DNA from: Bacteroidia bacterium
Lineage (GTDB): Bacteria; Bacteroidota; Bacteroidia; UKL13-3
DNA length: 64,000 nucleotides
NCBI GenBank assembly: GCA_025454975.1
Contig: JALONK010000020.1
Coordinates: forward strand, 1 to 64,000
Direction of reading: 5' to 3'
Part shown: in pieces, positions 1 to 8,430 of the stretch
How the letters are laid out: the number at the start of each line of letters is the position of its first letter
How positions within the stretch are numbered: the stretch's first letter is position 1
Notes under the pieces: generated by a model
Told to the model about the DNA's origin: nothing
Databases searched by the model: none
What the model saw: only the letters and a program-made list of their open reading frames with translations
Position numbers and translations under genes: made by a program

Positions 1-2
1 TT

Positions 3-251
3 GTAGATAATTTAATTTACAAAAATCAAGTAAGAGGTGTTTATTGGGGATTGAATAAAGATGACATGCCAGATGAAGAGGATATGTTTGCTCTAATTAA
101 AGCTTATATAATAACACCAAATAGAGGATTACTTCGCCAATTTGGTGTTGGTAATCTTCCGGATCATGCCCTCCATAAAATGTCCAAGTGCCTTTACCGA
201 AGGTGCCATGTAAATATCTCGCTTCACCTAAGGGTTTACATTCTCCCATAA
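3..251 (+). other. Open reading frame entering from the left edge, possible 3' end of a gene
   Basis: A frame is open from the first bases of the window to a stop at 249-251 and has no start inside its plausible part. The first 45 residues or so look protein-like and acidic (VYWGLNKDDMPDEEDMF). From about position 100 the frame runs antisense to the end of the AsnB-like gene and its composition becomes shadow-like. It may be the tail of a gene lying mainly outside the window that lost its own stop, or a chance frame. I recognise no family. It matters because the opposite gene appears to be interrupted at the same place. Confidence 0.25.
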
Positions 252-1290
252 CCAACACATCACTTTTAATAAATTGCTTACGATAAGCAGTTGTTTGTCC
301 GTAAAAACCTTTAATCACTTTTGTGTGATTCTGACAAAGCATGGTAGGAACAACATCCCATTTAGCCGAAAATTCAAACAAGGTAAACACATCATTTTGT
401 TCAGTAATGGGGCGTGTTTCAGGAGTTGCGTCAATATATGAATACTCATACTCGTAAGGATTCATTTTTAACTTAAAGTCTTTAAAAGCGAAGGTGTTTC
501 CATAATTCAATTTCGCATCAGCGCTGTAATCAGCAGCATCACCATCAAACATTTTTTCACAGATATCAACTCCATCAGCAGCTAATGCAATATCATAACT
601 ATCGGTAGCGCTGCACATGGCAAATAAAAATCCGCCACCTGAAACATAGTCTCTAATTTTTTTGGCTACTGCTAACTTTAATTCACTTACTTTTTTAAAA
701 CCATGTTTAGCTGCCATAGCCTCAGCTTCCCTAACCTCTGCTTGATACCAAGCCGTATGTTGAAATGAAGACCAAAATTTTCCGTACTGTCCGGTGAAAT
801 CTTCATGATGTAAATGCAGCCAATCAAACGTTGGAAGTTTTCCGCTTAATACTTCATCATCAAAAATGGTTTCATAAGGAATTTCGGCATAACTTAATAC
901 CATGGTTACTGCATCATCCCAAGGTTGTTTTGTTTTAGGTGAATACACGGCAATTTTTGGTGCTTTATGCAGTTTAACTAATTCCATATTCACATCAGGC
1001 TTGGCTATTTCTGCTAAAATTAGTCCAACCTCCGCTTCTGTTATAACATCATAAGTGATACCGCGCACCCTGCATTCTTTTTCAATTTGATCTTGATAGG
1101 GTAATAAAAAACTGCCATCACGATAATTTAATAACCAATCAACATCCAGTTCTTTTTGTAGCACCCAATATGCAATTCCGTATGCTTTTAAATGATTTTT
1201 TTGTTCGGCACCCATAGGTATTAATACACGATTTGCCATAGCACTTGAACCGAAAATCATTGTTAATAACACAAATAAAAATTGTTTCAT
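97..1290 (-). CDS. AsnB-like glutamine amidotransferase family protein, secreted, altered C-terminus
   Basis: The 397-residue protein has an N-terminal signal peptide ending near SSAMA. It belongs to a Bacteroidota family usually labelled 'asparagine synthetase B', although it lacks the AsnB synthetase fold; the real function is unknown. Recognisable family blocks are VLIPMGAEQKNHLKAYG near the mature start, a WLHLHHEDFTGQYGKF stretch in the middle, FLFAMCSATDSYDIAL (a possible class I amidotransferase-like nucleophile region) and FYGGHDPEDYQHQIG near the end. From memory, relatives continue for about 25-30 residues after that block with a sequence leading to NNVLFPAAKK. Here that is replaced by EVILYLVLLYKL and a stop, so the 3' end looks rearranged. 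The gene follows kdsC at 17 bp on the same strand. Confidence 0.8.
   Translation of the reverse strand: MKQFLFVLLTMIFGSSAMANRVLIPMGAEQKNHLKAYGIAYWVLQKELDVDWLLNYRDGSFLLPYQDQIEKECRVRGITYDVITEAEVGLILAEIAKPDVNMELVKLHKAPKIAVYSPKTKQPWDDAVTMVLSYAEIPYETIFDDEVLSGKLPTFDWLHLHHEDFTGQYGKFWSSFQHTAWYQAEVREAEAMAAKHGFKKVSELKLAVAKKIRDYVSGGGFLFAMCSATDSYDIALAADGVDICEKMFDGDAADYSADAKLNYGNTFAFKDFKLKMNPYEYEYSYIDATPETRPITEQNDVFTLFEFSAKWDVVPTMLCQNHTKVIKGFYGQTTAYRKQFIKSDVLVMGECKPLGEARYLHGTFGKGTWTFYGGHDPEDYQHQIGEVILYLVLLYKL
113..149. repeat. 10-bp perfect inverted repeat at the junction with the AsnB-like gene
   Basis: AACACCAAAT (113-122) and ATTTGGTGTT (140-149) are exact reverse complements separated by 17 bases. 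The repeat lies in the last codons of the AsnB-like gene, where that protein departs from its family. It could be a weak stem-loop, a recombination scar or an assembly artefact. Confidence 0.5.
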
Positions 1291-1307
1291 ATTTTTAATA
1301 ACGTACC

Positions 1308-1826
1308 TTAATTATTTATATTTTCTTGGTCGAATTTTCTCCAAGTACCTTGTTGTTTCATTACCAATTCAATTATTTCCCTAACGCAGCCTTTGCCACC
1401 TTGTTTCTGGGCAACCACTTTACTTATATGTTTAATCTCTTCAACCGCATCAGCAGGTGAGCAAGGGAGGCCTACCATTTTCATAACATCATAATCCGGT
1501 AAATCATCACCCATAAACAATACTTGGTTCGTGTTAAGTTGTAGTTCTTTTAATAAATGCTGTAAACTTTCAACCTTATCCTTAACCCCCAAAAAAATGT
1601 GTTTTATTTTTAGAAATTCAAGACGCTTTCTTACGCCTATTTGGTTACCTCCGCTAATAATTGCTACATGATATCCTGCCAACAAAGCACGCTCGATGCC
1701 ATATCCATCTTTAATATTAAATGTACGTGCTTGTTCTCCACTTTCTAAGCAAATGGCAGTGCCGTCGGTAAGCACTCCATCAATGTCAAATACAAAACAA
1801 GTAATTGGTTCTATGCTGTTATTCAT
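1308..1826 (-). CDS. kdsC: 3-deoxy-D-manno-octulosonate 8-phosphate phosphatase (KdsC family HAD)
   Basis: KdsC dephosphorylates KDO-8-phosphate to KDO in the cytoplasm, a step of lipopolysaccharide inner-core synthesis. All HAD signatures are visible in this 172-residue protein: nucleophile motif DIDGVLTDG with Asp14 and Asp16, motif II ISGG at 57-60, the motif III lysine in GVKDK near residue 82, and motif IV GDDLPD at 106-111. The protein has the short cap-less form and usual length of KdsC. It is preceded by a TATATTTG promoter element (minus strand, 1844-1851), 17 bp before the ATG, so it may start its own transcript as well as follow the DUF2520 gene. A YrbI-like phosphatase of another nonulosonic acid pathway is the main alternative. 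Confidence 0.9.
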   Translation of the reverse strand: MNNSIEPITCFVFDIDGVLTDGTAICLESGEQARTFNIKDGYGIERALLAGYHVAIISGGNQIGVRKRLEFLKIKHIFLGVKDKVESLQHLLKELQLNTNQVLFMGDDLPDYDVMKMVGLPCSPADAVEEIKHISKVVAQKQGGKGCVREIIELVMKQQGTWRKFDQENINN

Positions 1827-1880
1827 CAGTAATACTATGCAAACAAATATAGCTAATTATAGCTTTTTCTTGCGTTGATA

Positions 1881-2657
1881 TTATTGATATTTAACTGAGT
1901 GAAAATCACGAATACTTTGACTCATCATTTCATATACCTGGCGATAGGTTGGCTTATTCCTTAATAAGTCGAGGTGCATTTCAATAGTTGCCGAGTCTTT
2001 TCTCATAACCGGTCCTGTTTGTACTTTTAATGGGTCGTTCTCAACAGCATTCAATGCAGTACGAATAATTAGTGGTTTCAATAATTCAAAATCCAACTCA
2101 TTGTCTTGCATCAGTTGTTTGGCCATGGCTAGCATGTGGTTGGTAAAGTTATTCGCAAATACAGCTGCAATATGTAACGATTGGCGCTGACGTGTAGTAA
2201 CTTCATATACTTGTCCCGAAAGTTTTTCTGCCAATTCATGTAAGGCCTTCAATTCAAACTCATGATTTCCTTCAATTAAAATGGGCATGGTTATAAATTC
2301 TGGCTGATGTTCCTTTTTTATGGTTTGTAATGGATAAAACACCCCATGTTTTTTATGCTTGTGCAAAACGTCTATCGGAGTGCTTCCCGATGTATGCACA
2401 ACAATACCTTTCACTTCAAGATGATTAGATACGTATTCTATGGCATCGTCTTTAACAGCAATCAAATATAAATCAGCGTTTGGATTAATTTTGGTTAAGT
2501 CATCTATAGCTTGGGCCGACACCAATTCGGCTAGCTCGACAGCATGAGCTAGGTTTCTGCTGTAAACCTGGTTTATTTCTAAACCTTTACTTTTAAATGC
2601 CTTTGAAATACAGGTGGCGATATTTCCTGAACCAATAATTACTATTTGGTTGATCAT
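1881..2657 (-). CDS. Rossmann-fold/DUF2520 domain oxidoreductase
   Basis: The N-terminus carries a dinucleotide-binding motif (IVIIGSGNIATCISKAF), followed by a C-terminal DUF2520 helical domain with the typical HIAAVFANNFTNHM block and GPVMRKD. Such proteins resemble pyrroline-5-carboxylate reductase and NADP-dependent dehydrogenases; the substrate is unknown. The frame extends upstream to 2732, but the added residues lie before the Rossmann strand and are not protein-like, so the ATG at 2657 (MINQIVIIG) was chosen. In Bacteroidota this gene often sits beside kdsC, as here, which suggests co-expression rather than a proven functional link. Confidence 0.85.
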   Translation of the reverse strand: MINQIVIIGSGNIATCISKAFKSKGLEINQVYSRNLAHAVELAELVSAQAIDDLTKINPNADLYLIAVKDDAIEYVSNHLEVKGIVVHTSGSTPIDVLHKHKKHGVFYPLQTIKKEHQPEFITMPILIEGNHEFELKALHELAEKLSGQVYEVTTRQRQSLHIAAVFANNFTNHMLAMAKQLMQDNELDFELLKPLIIRTALNAVENDPLKVQTGPVMRKDSATIEMHLDLLRNKPTYRQVYEMMSQSIRDFHSVKYQ

Positions 2658-2738
2658 AATTGTGTACTGAATGGGGAAAAACAAAGCTACTTGTTTAACC
2701 TTGGTTAAACAAAATAATTTTGGTCCCCACAAAAAATT

Positions 2739-5138
2739 TTACACAACAGTTTTTCGGAATTCTTTAATCCTTCGGATAATGGCCAGAAAGAATCCAATAA
2801 CCATAATGATAGTACCACCCCAAACCAAGTTTATCCATGGAAATACAATTGCTTTCATAATTATAAAATCGCCACTCGTATCTTGTTCGGCTGTTTCAAT
2901 TTTTATGGTTTTGTTTTTGGTATCAACTCCTAAAAACCTAATTCTCAAGCGTGCCTCATCTACAATGCTTTCAAAATTCACCTCTTTATTATCCTGAATT
3001 CCATACATAGGCATGGCATCAAAAGTACCCTTTAAGGTAACCACTTTTAACTCGGCTCCAATTAATAAGCTCAAGTTTTTAGTGTTGGTAAGGGCGTCGT
3101 TTACATTCGAATTAATATTGGTTAAAATGATATAACCATTGTTTGTAATAATAGTATCACCCGGCTTAATCATGTGAATTTGCTCATGTACAAATTTGGT
3201 TGATTTTTCCTTTGGTATTGAACTTACATACGTGAATACATCATGGCTGATATAATGTTTGGTATCGGGGTTGGCCACTAATCCCATCTTAGGGTTTATT
3301 TGTGCATTAGGATATAAATCAAACTCATATTCAACTGCATTATTTTCTGGATTGATTTTTTTATAATGAACCTGATAATAGTTATTTACCCATTCAGTAC
3401 TATCAGCGCGGTATTCAATTTCATAGTTACTCATCAATAAGGGCTTGCCTTTTTCTAAATATACATGCTCCATATTGGCTTGTGAATCAAATTCAGGATT
3501 CAACATCTTTCCGCTTTGATTAATTGATATTACCTCTTTGTTTGCCGAAGAAACCAATACTCCAATAAGAAGTAATCCAAATCCAATGTGTGCAACACTT
3601 GCCCCTACCATTTTTATTTTACCGGTAAACACAGGTTTCATCATTGATATATTGGCAATGATGCCATATAACGAGGCAAACATTAAACCTACATAAAACC
3701 AATTTTCTATATTAAAGAAAAACATGGCACCAACTGATAAAACAATCGCAATGGCTGAATGAGTTAATAATGGTATATAGCCTTCTTTACCATTCTTTTT
3801 ATATTTTAACACTTGAGCAATGCCTGTTAATATGGCAATTAAAATTGCCATTGGCATCTGCCATTTATTATAATGCGCAATTACATCTCCCGGGGGGGCT
3901 AGGTTTGTACCCAATATTTTGTTTAACACCGGTAGCGAGGTTGTAGCAAATATTTGAAAGGCCGAAATAGAAAGGATTAATGCTCCAATAAACATCCAAA
4001 ATTCTCTGGTGTAAACTTGCTCATCTTTGGCACTTGAAGGAATTTCGCGCCACCTCATTGCCATCAATACAACTGATATTATTACAAATACTCCTATAAA
4101 CAATAGCAGTTGACCACTCATTCCTAAATCGGTAAACGAATGAACAGAGGCATTACCTAAAATTCCGCTTCTGGTTAAAAATGTTGCATATAATACCAAC
4201 AGAAAGCTAAGCACCAATAAAATCATTGCCGGAATAAGTGAGTTGCCGGTAGTTTTATAAATCAACAACACGTGAACTCCGGCAATTAAAATTAGCCAAG
4301 GAATTAAGGATGCATTTTCAACGGGGTCCCATGCCCAATACCCGCCAAAACTTAAACTTTCATAAGCCCAAAAACCACCCATAATAATACCGGTTCCTAA
4401 TACCATTACACTAATTAATGCCCAAGGTAATGTAGGTTTTATCCAATTGGTATAATCTCTTTTCCATAAGGCAGCAATAACATAAGCAAATGGAATAATG
4501 GTTGTTGCAAAACCGAAAAATAAGGTTGGCGGATGAATAACCATCCAGTAATTTTGAAGAAGGGGGTTTAGCCCATTTCCGTCGGTAATTTTGCTAAGGT
4601 AATCGGGTTGTTTAAATATTGGTCCTTCCACAGCATTTCTTAACAATTCAAACGGACTACTTCCAACTTTGTAACCTAAAATTTTTATGCCTATCAACAT
4701 AGAAGTTAGAACTACCTGACAAAGCATAACGGTCGTCATTACTTCATTTTTCCAATTTTTTGAGGTACGTAAAAGTATGTTACCAATTACAACATGCCAA
4801 AAAATCCAAAGCAAGAAACTTCCTTCTTGTCCTTCCCAAAAACACGAAATCATATACTCGGCAGGTAAATCTTTTGACGAATGTTGCCAGGCATAATGAT
4901 ATTCGAACAAATGCAGTTTGATGATTAAAAATAAGGCCAAAATAATTGTTAGCACTGATACCGTATGGGTGTAAAATGCCGCCGTAGCAATTTGTTGCCA
5001 ACTTTTTTCTTCCGGATTATTGGCTGCAAATAAATAAGAGATGGATGCAATAATGGCTGTACCAAATGATACTACAACTGCTAAATGTCCAAGATTGCCA
5101 AAAATCAACCTTTCACCAATATATTGTACTTCGTTCAC
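2739..5138 (-). CDS. ccmF: Cytochrome c biogenesis heme-handling protein CcmF/CcsA
   Basis: This 799-residue polytopic membrane protein is the heme lyase-like subunit of system I cytochrome c maturation, which handles heme on the periplasmic face and delivers it to apocytochromes. The tryptophan-rich WWD-type heme motif is present as GGYWAWDPVENASLIPWL near residues 265-282. The conserved HPPTLF histidine segment is near 202, and EGSFLLWIFWH lies near 105-115. The many hydrophobic segments in the first two thirds and the C-terminal periplasmic domain followed by a last membrane helix fit CcmF. The window holds several c-type cytochromes (11739, 49324, 51283) that need this pathway. The gene is separated from ccmC, D and E by a BamA/TamA-like gene and a terminator. 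Confidence 0.92.
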   Translation of the reverse strand: MNEVQYIGERLIFGNLGHLAVVVSFGTAIIASISYLFAANNPEEKSWQQIATAAFYTHTVSVLTIILALFLIIKLHLFEYHYAWQHSSKDLPAEYMISCFWEGQEGSFLLWIFWHVVIGNILLRTSKNWKNEVMTTVMLCQVVLTSMLIGIKILGYKVGSSPFELLRNAVEGPIFKQPDYLSKITDGNGLNPLLQNYWMVIHPPTLFFGFATTIIPFAYVIAALWKRDYTNWIKPTLPWALISVMVLGTGIIMGGFWAYESLSFGGYWAWDPVENASLIPWLILIAGVHVLLIYKTTGNSLIPAMILLVLSFLLVLYATFLTRSGILGNASVHSFTDLGMSGQLLLFIGVFVIISVVLMAMRWREIPSSAKDEQVYTREFWMFIGALILSISAFQIFATTSLPVLNKILGTNLAPPGDVIAHYNKWQMPMAILIAILTGIAQVLKYKKNGKEGYIPLLTHSAIAIVLSVGAMFFFNIENWFYVGLMFASLYGIIANISMMKPVFTGKIKMVGASVAHIGFGLLLIGVLVSSANKEVISINQSGKMLNPEFDSQANMEHVYLEKGKPLLMSNYEIEYRADSTEWVNNYYQVHYKKINPENNAVEYEFDLYPNAQINPKMGLVANPDTKHYISHDVFTYVSSIPKEKSTKFVHEQIHMIKPGDTIITNNGYIILTNINSNVNDALTNTKNLSLLIGAELKVVTLKGTFDAMPMYGIQDNKEVNFESIVDEARLRIRFLGVDTKNKTIKIETAEQDTSGDFIIMKAIVFPWINLVWGGTIIMVIGFFLAIIRRIKEFRKTVV

Positions 5139-5240
5139 GATGCTGTTTTATTAGTCCTGCAAAAGTAACAATTCAACCTACAAATAAGTTGTATACTTTA
5201 AGTTTTTGATAGGGATATAATCCATAATTATGAAGCCATG

Positions 5241-6395
5241 TTAAAAGGCTTCTCCTATAAACAGGTAAAAGCCATTACCTTCCCGAGTAAAAGCCATGTC
5301 AAATCTGACGAAAATGTCCTTGCTTGAAAATACTAAATACCTTAAACCGGCGCCTCCGGCAGCCTTAACATCTCCAAATTTAAAAGAAGGCAAACTTGGT
5401 TCAATTGAGCCTGCAGCCAGAAATACTGCTCCACCAATGCGTTTGCTGAATGGAAATGGTAAAAAACGATATTCAGCCTGAGCAGTTACCATATGTTTAT
5501 CTCTAAATCTTCCTAAATAATAGCCCCTCATCATACTTTCGCCGCCCATTAAACTAAGCATGTTAAAAGGTACATCACCGAAGTTAAACTGCCCCATACT
5601 TTGTACAGCAAATACCTGTCCTTTGCCAAATCCTTTCCTAAACAAACGCATGTCGTATAACAAACTATGAAATTTAAACGAACTACCAATGATAGGACTA
5701 TAATTGAGGTAAGCCAATTCTGCAAATTTGCCTTTTCGTTCATTTAAAACGTTGTGTCGTTTGTCATAAACAATTCCTGCCCCAATTCCTATGTTGGTTG
5801 AGCCACCTGCTCCCAACGGCTTATCATTCAAAATCCTTGGATTTCCTCCAAAACTCACACCATTGATGCTTTGTAAATCAAATTCTACTCCGCCAAATAA
5901 ATTACCTTTTATTTTTTTTAATACCCGCTCTCGTACCTGAATGCTGTAGCTGTTTATTACTGAATAATCATTTTTAGGTGCTTGATTTCCTATCCCATAA
6001 TATTTTAATGGAAAGTACTGAAACCTCGCTTTCCCTAGAAAAAAATACTTGTCTTTGTTTCCGTAAATGGCATGATCCATCCATAATCCATATTGCTTGT
6101 TTACGGTATAAAAGGTAAAGGTATTAACCTCGCTTAAGCGATTGTTTTTGTCGTTTTTCGCATAAAATAAAAACAAGTTTATTAAACCAATTTCCCAATT
6201 CGTTTCCGGGGTAAATGCAATGGTTGGATAAATTAAGTAGTTGGGCTTAGAGGTAGTATCATCGAAATATTTGTCACTTACCCTTGCCGGAAGCTCCGAG
6301 GCTTTTTTGATTTTATCTTTTAAAATCTGCCCGTTTATTTGGGTGATAAATAAAATTCCAAAAACACATAAAGTCGCTTTTTTTAACAATGTCAA
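5241..6395 (-). CDS. BamA/TamA-like outer-membrane barrel (surface antigen D15 family)
   Basis: The 384-residue protein has a signal peptide (LFITQINGQ) and a C-terminal half typical of the Omp85/D15 barrel: GGESMMRGYY resembles the L6-loop R-G-Y/F motif, followed by AQAEYRFLPFP and AGGAGLRYLV, with a terminal Phe. POTRA domains are too short or absent, so it is probably a short patatin-like or TamA-related barrel rather than essential BamA. No ATG is available near the signal peptide; the frame begins with TTG codons at 6395 or 6389. It sits between the two halves of the cytochrome maturation genes, which has no evident functional reason. Confidence 0.75.
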   Translation of the reverse strand: MTLLKKATLCVFGILFITQINGQILKDKIKKASELPARVSDKYFDDTTSKPNYLIYPTIAFTPETNWEIGLINLFLFYAKNDKNNRLSEVNTFTFYTVNKQYGLWMDHAIYGNKDKYFFLGKARFQYFPLKYYGIGNQAPKNDYSVINSYSIQVRERVLKKIKGNLFGGVEFDLQSINGVSFGGNPRILNDKPLGAGGSTNIGIGAGIVYDKRHNVLNERKGKFAELAYLNYSPIIGSSFKFHSLLYDMRLFRKGFGKGQVFAVQSMGQFNFGDVPFNMLSLMGGESMMRGYYLGRFRDKHMVTAQAEYRFLPFPFSKRIGGAVFLAAGSIEPSLPSFKFGDVKAAGGAGLRYLVFSSKDIFVRFDMAFTREGNGFYLFIGEAF

Positions 6396-6451
6396 TCTTA
6401 TTATAGTAATAAGGCAAGTTTATGGAATTAGTTTGGGATTGTTAAAACAAC

Positions 6452-6480
6452 GTTAAAAAAAATACCGCTAAAAAGCGGCA
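6452..6480 (-). terminator. Rho-independent terminator after ccmE
   Basis: On the minus strand CCGCT-TTTT-AGCGG forms a short GC-rich stem followed by TATTTTTTTT. It lies 23 bp downstream of the ccmE stop and ahead of the BamA/TamA-like gene, so it separates ccmCDE from the downstream genes. Confidence 0.7.
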
Positions 6481-6502
6481 TTTCATCGATTATTCTTCCT
6501 AA

Positions 6503-6889
6503 TTATCCTTTGGGGATTTCGCCTTCATTATATTTACTAGGGCATTTTAATAATATCTTGTCAGCTTCAAACACTTCACCATTTATGTTACCTATGATAA
6601 CAATTTTTTCACTTCTTTCGAAATCAGCCGGCTCAGGGGCGCGGTAAACTACCTTTTTTTCTTCACCCGCTTCATCAATCATATAAAAGGTAAACAAATT
6701 AGCATCAACTTGAGGATTGTATTCTCTCGGTTTGTTTTTGTTCAATACACCAACAATGTGATATTCTTTGTCAGGATTTTCTGCCGCTTTTTTAAAGTTT
6801 TCATAGGTGCTGGCATCTCCATAAGTACTAAAAATTGCACCAATTGCTACTGAAATTAATGCAATTAATATGATATGCGTTTTTTTCAT
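6503..6889 (-). CDS. ccmE: Cytochrome c maturation protein CcmE, Cys-x3-Tyr variant
   Basis: CcmE is the membrane-anchored periplasmic heme chaperone that carries heme from CcmC to CcmF. The 128-residue protein has one N-terminal membrane helix (residues 5-22) and an OB-fold domain with FTFYMIDEAG and ADKILLKCPSKY. In classical CcmE the covalent heme ligand is His in H-x3-Y; here the corresponding site is Cys116-Pro-Ser-Lys-Tyr120, so it belongs to the CxxxY subtype known from archaea, some sulfate reducers and Bacteroidota. It follows ccmD after 5 bp in one operon and ends at a terminator. Confidence 0.9.
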   Translation of the reverse strand: MKKTHIILIALISVAIGAIFSTYGDASTYENFKKAAENPDKEYHIVGVLNKNKPREYNPQVDANLFTFYMIDEAGEEKKVVYRAPEPADFERSEKIVIIGNINGEVFEADKILLKCPSKYNEGEIPKG

Positions 6890-6894
6890 GATAC

Positions 6895-7059
6895 TTATTT
6901 TTTGTCTTCTAAATTTTTTATTTTCTTATCTAATACGATTAGGTATCCTACAATTATTAAAAATATAACTGCCAATACATAAACTACTACCTCAAACTTA
7001 TTGTTTGCCGGTGCAACAGTTTCAGTTTGTAATAAAATATGGTTTATTAAACTATTCAT
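6895..7059 (-). CDS. ccmD: CcmD-like small membrane protein
   Basis: This 54-residue protein starts MNSLINHILLQ. It has one hydrophobic helix (about residues 24-43, VVVYVLAVIFLIIVGYLIVL) followed by a basic tail (DKKIKNLEDKK), the shape of CcmD, which stabilises the CcmC-heme-CcmE complex. Its ATG lies inside the end of ccmC (an 8-base overlap, ATGAATAG), and it stops 5 bp before ccmE. Position and topology support the call more than sequence identity, since CcmD is poorly conserved. Confidence 0.8.
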   Translation of the reverse strand: MNSLINHILLQTETVAPANNKFEVVVYVLAVIFLIIVGYLIVLDKKIKNLEDKK

Positions 7060-7711
7060 TTTCTTTTTTGTACTTTAATAATGATAACCTAGTGGATAAG
7101 TCGGCCATCCAATATCCAATTAATGTCCAGCCTAAAACCGCAGGGTAAAATATCATCCGAAGTTTTGCATCCAAATCATACGAATTGAAACCCGGATTAC
7201 CTCCATTGCCAGGATGTAAACTATCGGTTAATCTAGGCAGAATAAATATTAATACAATAAAAGTTGGAAAACTAACAATATTATAAATTGCAGAAAGACG
7301 AGCTCTCTTCTCTTCATCTTCTATTGACGATCTTAACACTAAATAGGCAAAATACATCAACATCCCTATGGCTGCACTATTTAATTTAGGGTCGTTAGTC
7401 CAAAATGTGCCCCATGTATGTTGTGCCCAAATCATTCCCGTAATAATGCCCATCATGCCAAACAATATTCCTGTTTTGGCAAGTTCAATTGATTTAATAT
7501 CAAACTCAGGTTTTTTTGTATTAAGGTATTTAATGGCATAAACTAATGAACCCCCAAGTAACAAAATCATTCCAAACCACATAGGAACGTGGTAAAATAA
7601 ATTACGAATACTTTCATCTAATATGGCCAATTGAGGAACATCCGCTGTTAATCCCCTTACAATTGCAAATAGCACCAATAAAGCGCCTGTTATTTTCCAC
7701 CATTTTATCAC
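7052..7711 (-). CDS. ccmC: Heme exporter/heme handling protein CcmC
   Basis: CcmC loads heme onto CcmE at the periplasmic face. The 219-residue protein has about six membrane segments and a WWD-like domain, WGTFWTNDPKLNSAAIG near residues 111-127. The family's histidines are present in FYHVPMWFGM and in TDSLHPGN. The WWD motif is degenerate compared with proteobacterial W-G-T-W-W-x-W-D. No ccmA or ccmB is adjacent. It heads the ccmC-ccmD-ccmE operon and is divergent from glutathione peroxidase. The 227-bp gap between the two (7712-7938) must hold both promoters but shows no clear site. Confidence 0.88.
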   Translation of the reverse strand: MIKWWKITGALLVLFAIVRGLTADVPQLAILDESIRNLFYHVPMWFGMILLLGGSLVYAIKYLNTKKPEFDIKSIELAKTGILFGMMGIITGMIWAQHTWGTFWTNDPKLNSAAIGMLMYFAYLVLRSSIEDEEKRARLSAIYNIVSFPTFIVLIFILPRLTDSLHPGNGGNPGFNSYDLDAKLRMIFYPAVLGWTLIGYWMADLSTRLSLLKYKKENE

Positions 7712-7938
7712 GTTGCGAAGTTAAAGTTTATCGTTAAAATTTGTACGTATAATTTTAATGATAATTGCCAGTAATGATTTTGTTCAGTATTTAATGAAAT
7801 CAAAGATGTAATTTGGCTCACCAACTAGATTAAATATCTAATAATATGAGGTTTTGATTTGATGATGAAAAATAAATAACCATTCTTTATTAGTATTAGC
7901 TCTTAAAACTAACCGTACCCTAACTTGTTTTTTAATTT

Positions 7939-8430
7939 ATGTCTGATACGATTTATCAATTTAAAGTCCAAACCCCGGCAGGCAAAGAAATTAGCTTGGA
8001 GCAATATAAAGGTAAAGTCCTTTTAATTGTTAATACTGCTTCCGCATGTGGTTTTACGCCTCAATTAAAAGACCTTGAAACGATTTACACAAAATATAAG
8101 GATAAAGGATTTGAAATATTGGCATTTCCTTGCGACGATTTTGGAAATCAAGAGCCGCTAAATGGTAATGATATTGCTGATTTTTGCTCAATTAAATATC
8201 GCACAACCTTCCCGGTTTTTAATAAAGTGAAAGTTAAGGGAACTCAGGCACACCCACTTTTTCAATATTTAAGAGATAAATCATTGAACGGCAGTATTCA
8301 AAGTAAACCTCGTTGGAATTTTCATAAGGTTTTGGTTGATAGAAACGGTAAACCGATTACCGATTTTCCGTCATTTATTTCACCAACAAGTTGGTGGCTA
8401 AGTTATTATTTAAAACGAGCACTCCGTTAG
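7939..8430 (+). CDS. Glutathione peroxidase family thiol peroxidase
   Basis: The enzyme reduces hydroperoxides. In bacteria without glutathione, members of this family usually take electrons from thioredoxin, and here bacillithiol is also possible because bshB1 lies nearby. The catalytic residues are visible in this 163-residue protein: Cys37 in ASACGFT, Gln71 in FGNQEP, and Trp126-Asn127 in RWNFHK. Cys65 in FPCDDFG and Cys83 are further cysteines that could act in resolution. The usual FPCNQFG is FPCDDFG here. Its stop overlaps that of the convergent downstream gene (TTAG, 8427-8430). Confidence 0.9.
   Translation: MSDTIYQFKVQTPAGKEISLEQYKGKVLLIVNTASACGFTPQLKDLETIYTKYKDKGFEILAFPCDDFGNQEPLNGNDIADFCSIKYRTTFPVFNKVKVKGTQAHPLFQYLRDKSLNGSIQSKPRWNFHKVLVDRNGKPITDFPSFISPTSWWLSYYLKRALR

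Noticed and set aside
51-251. Forward ORF of 66 codons starting with a non-ATG codon
   Set aside because: No proper start and the second half is antisense to the AsnB-like gene; kept only as a low-confidence partial frame.
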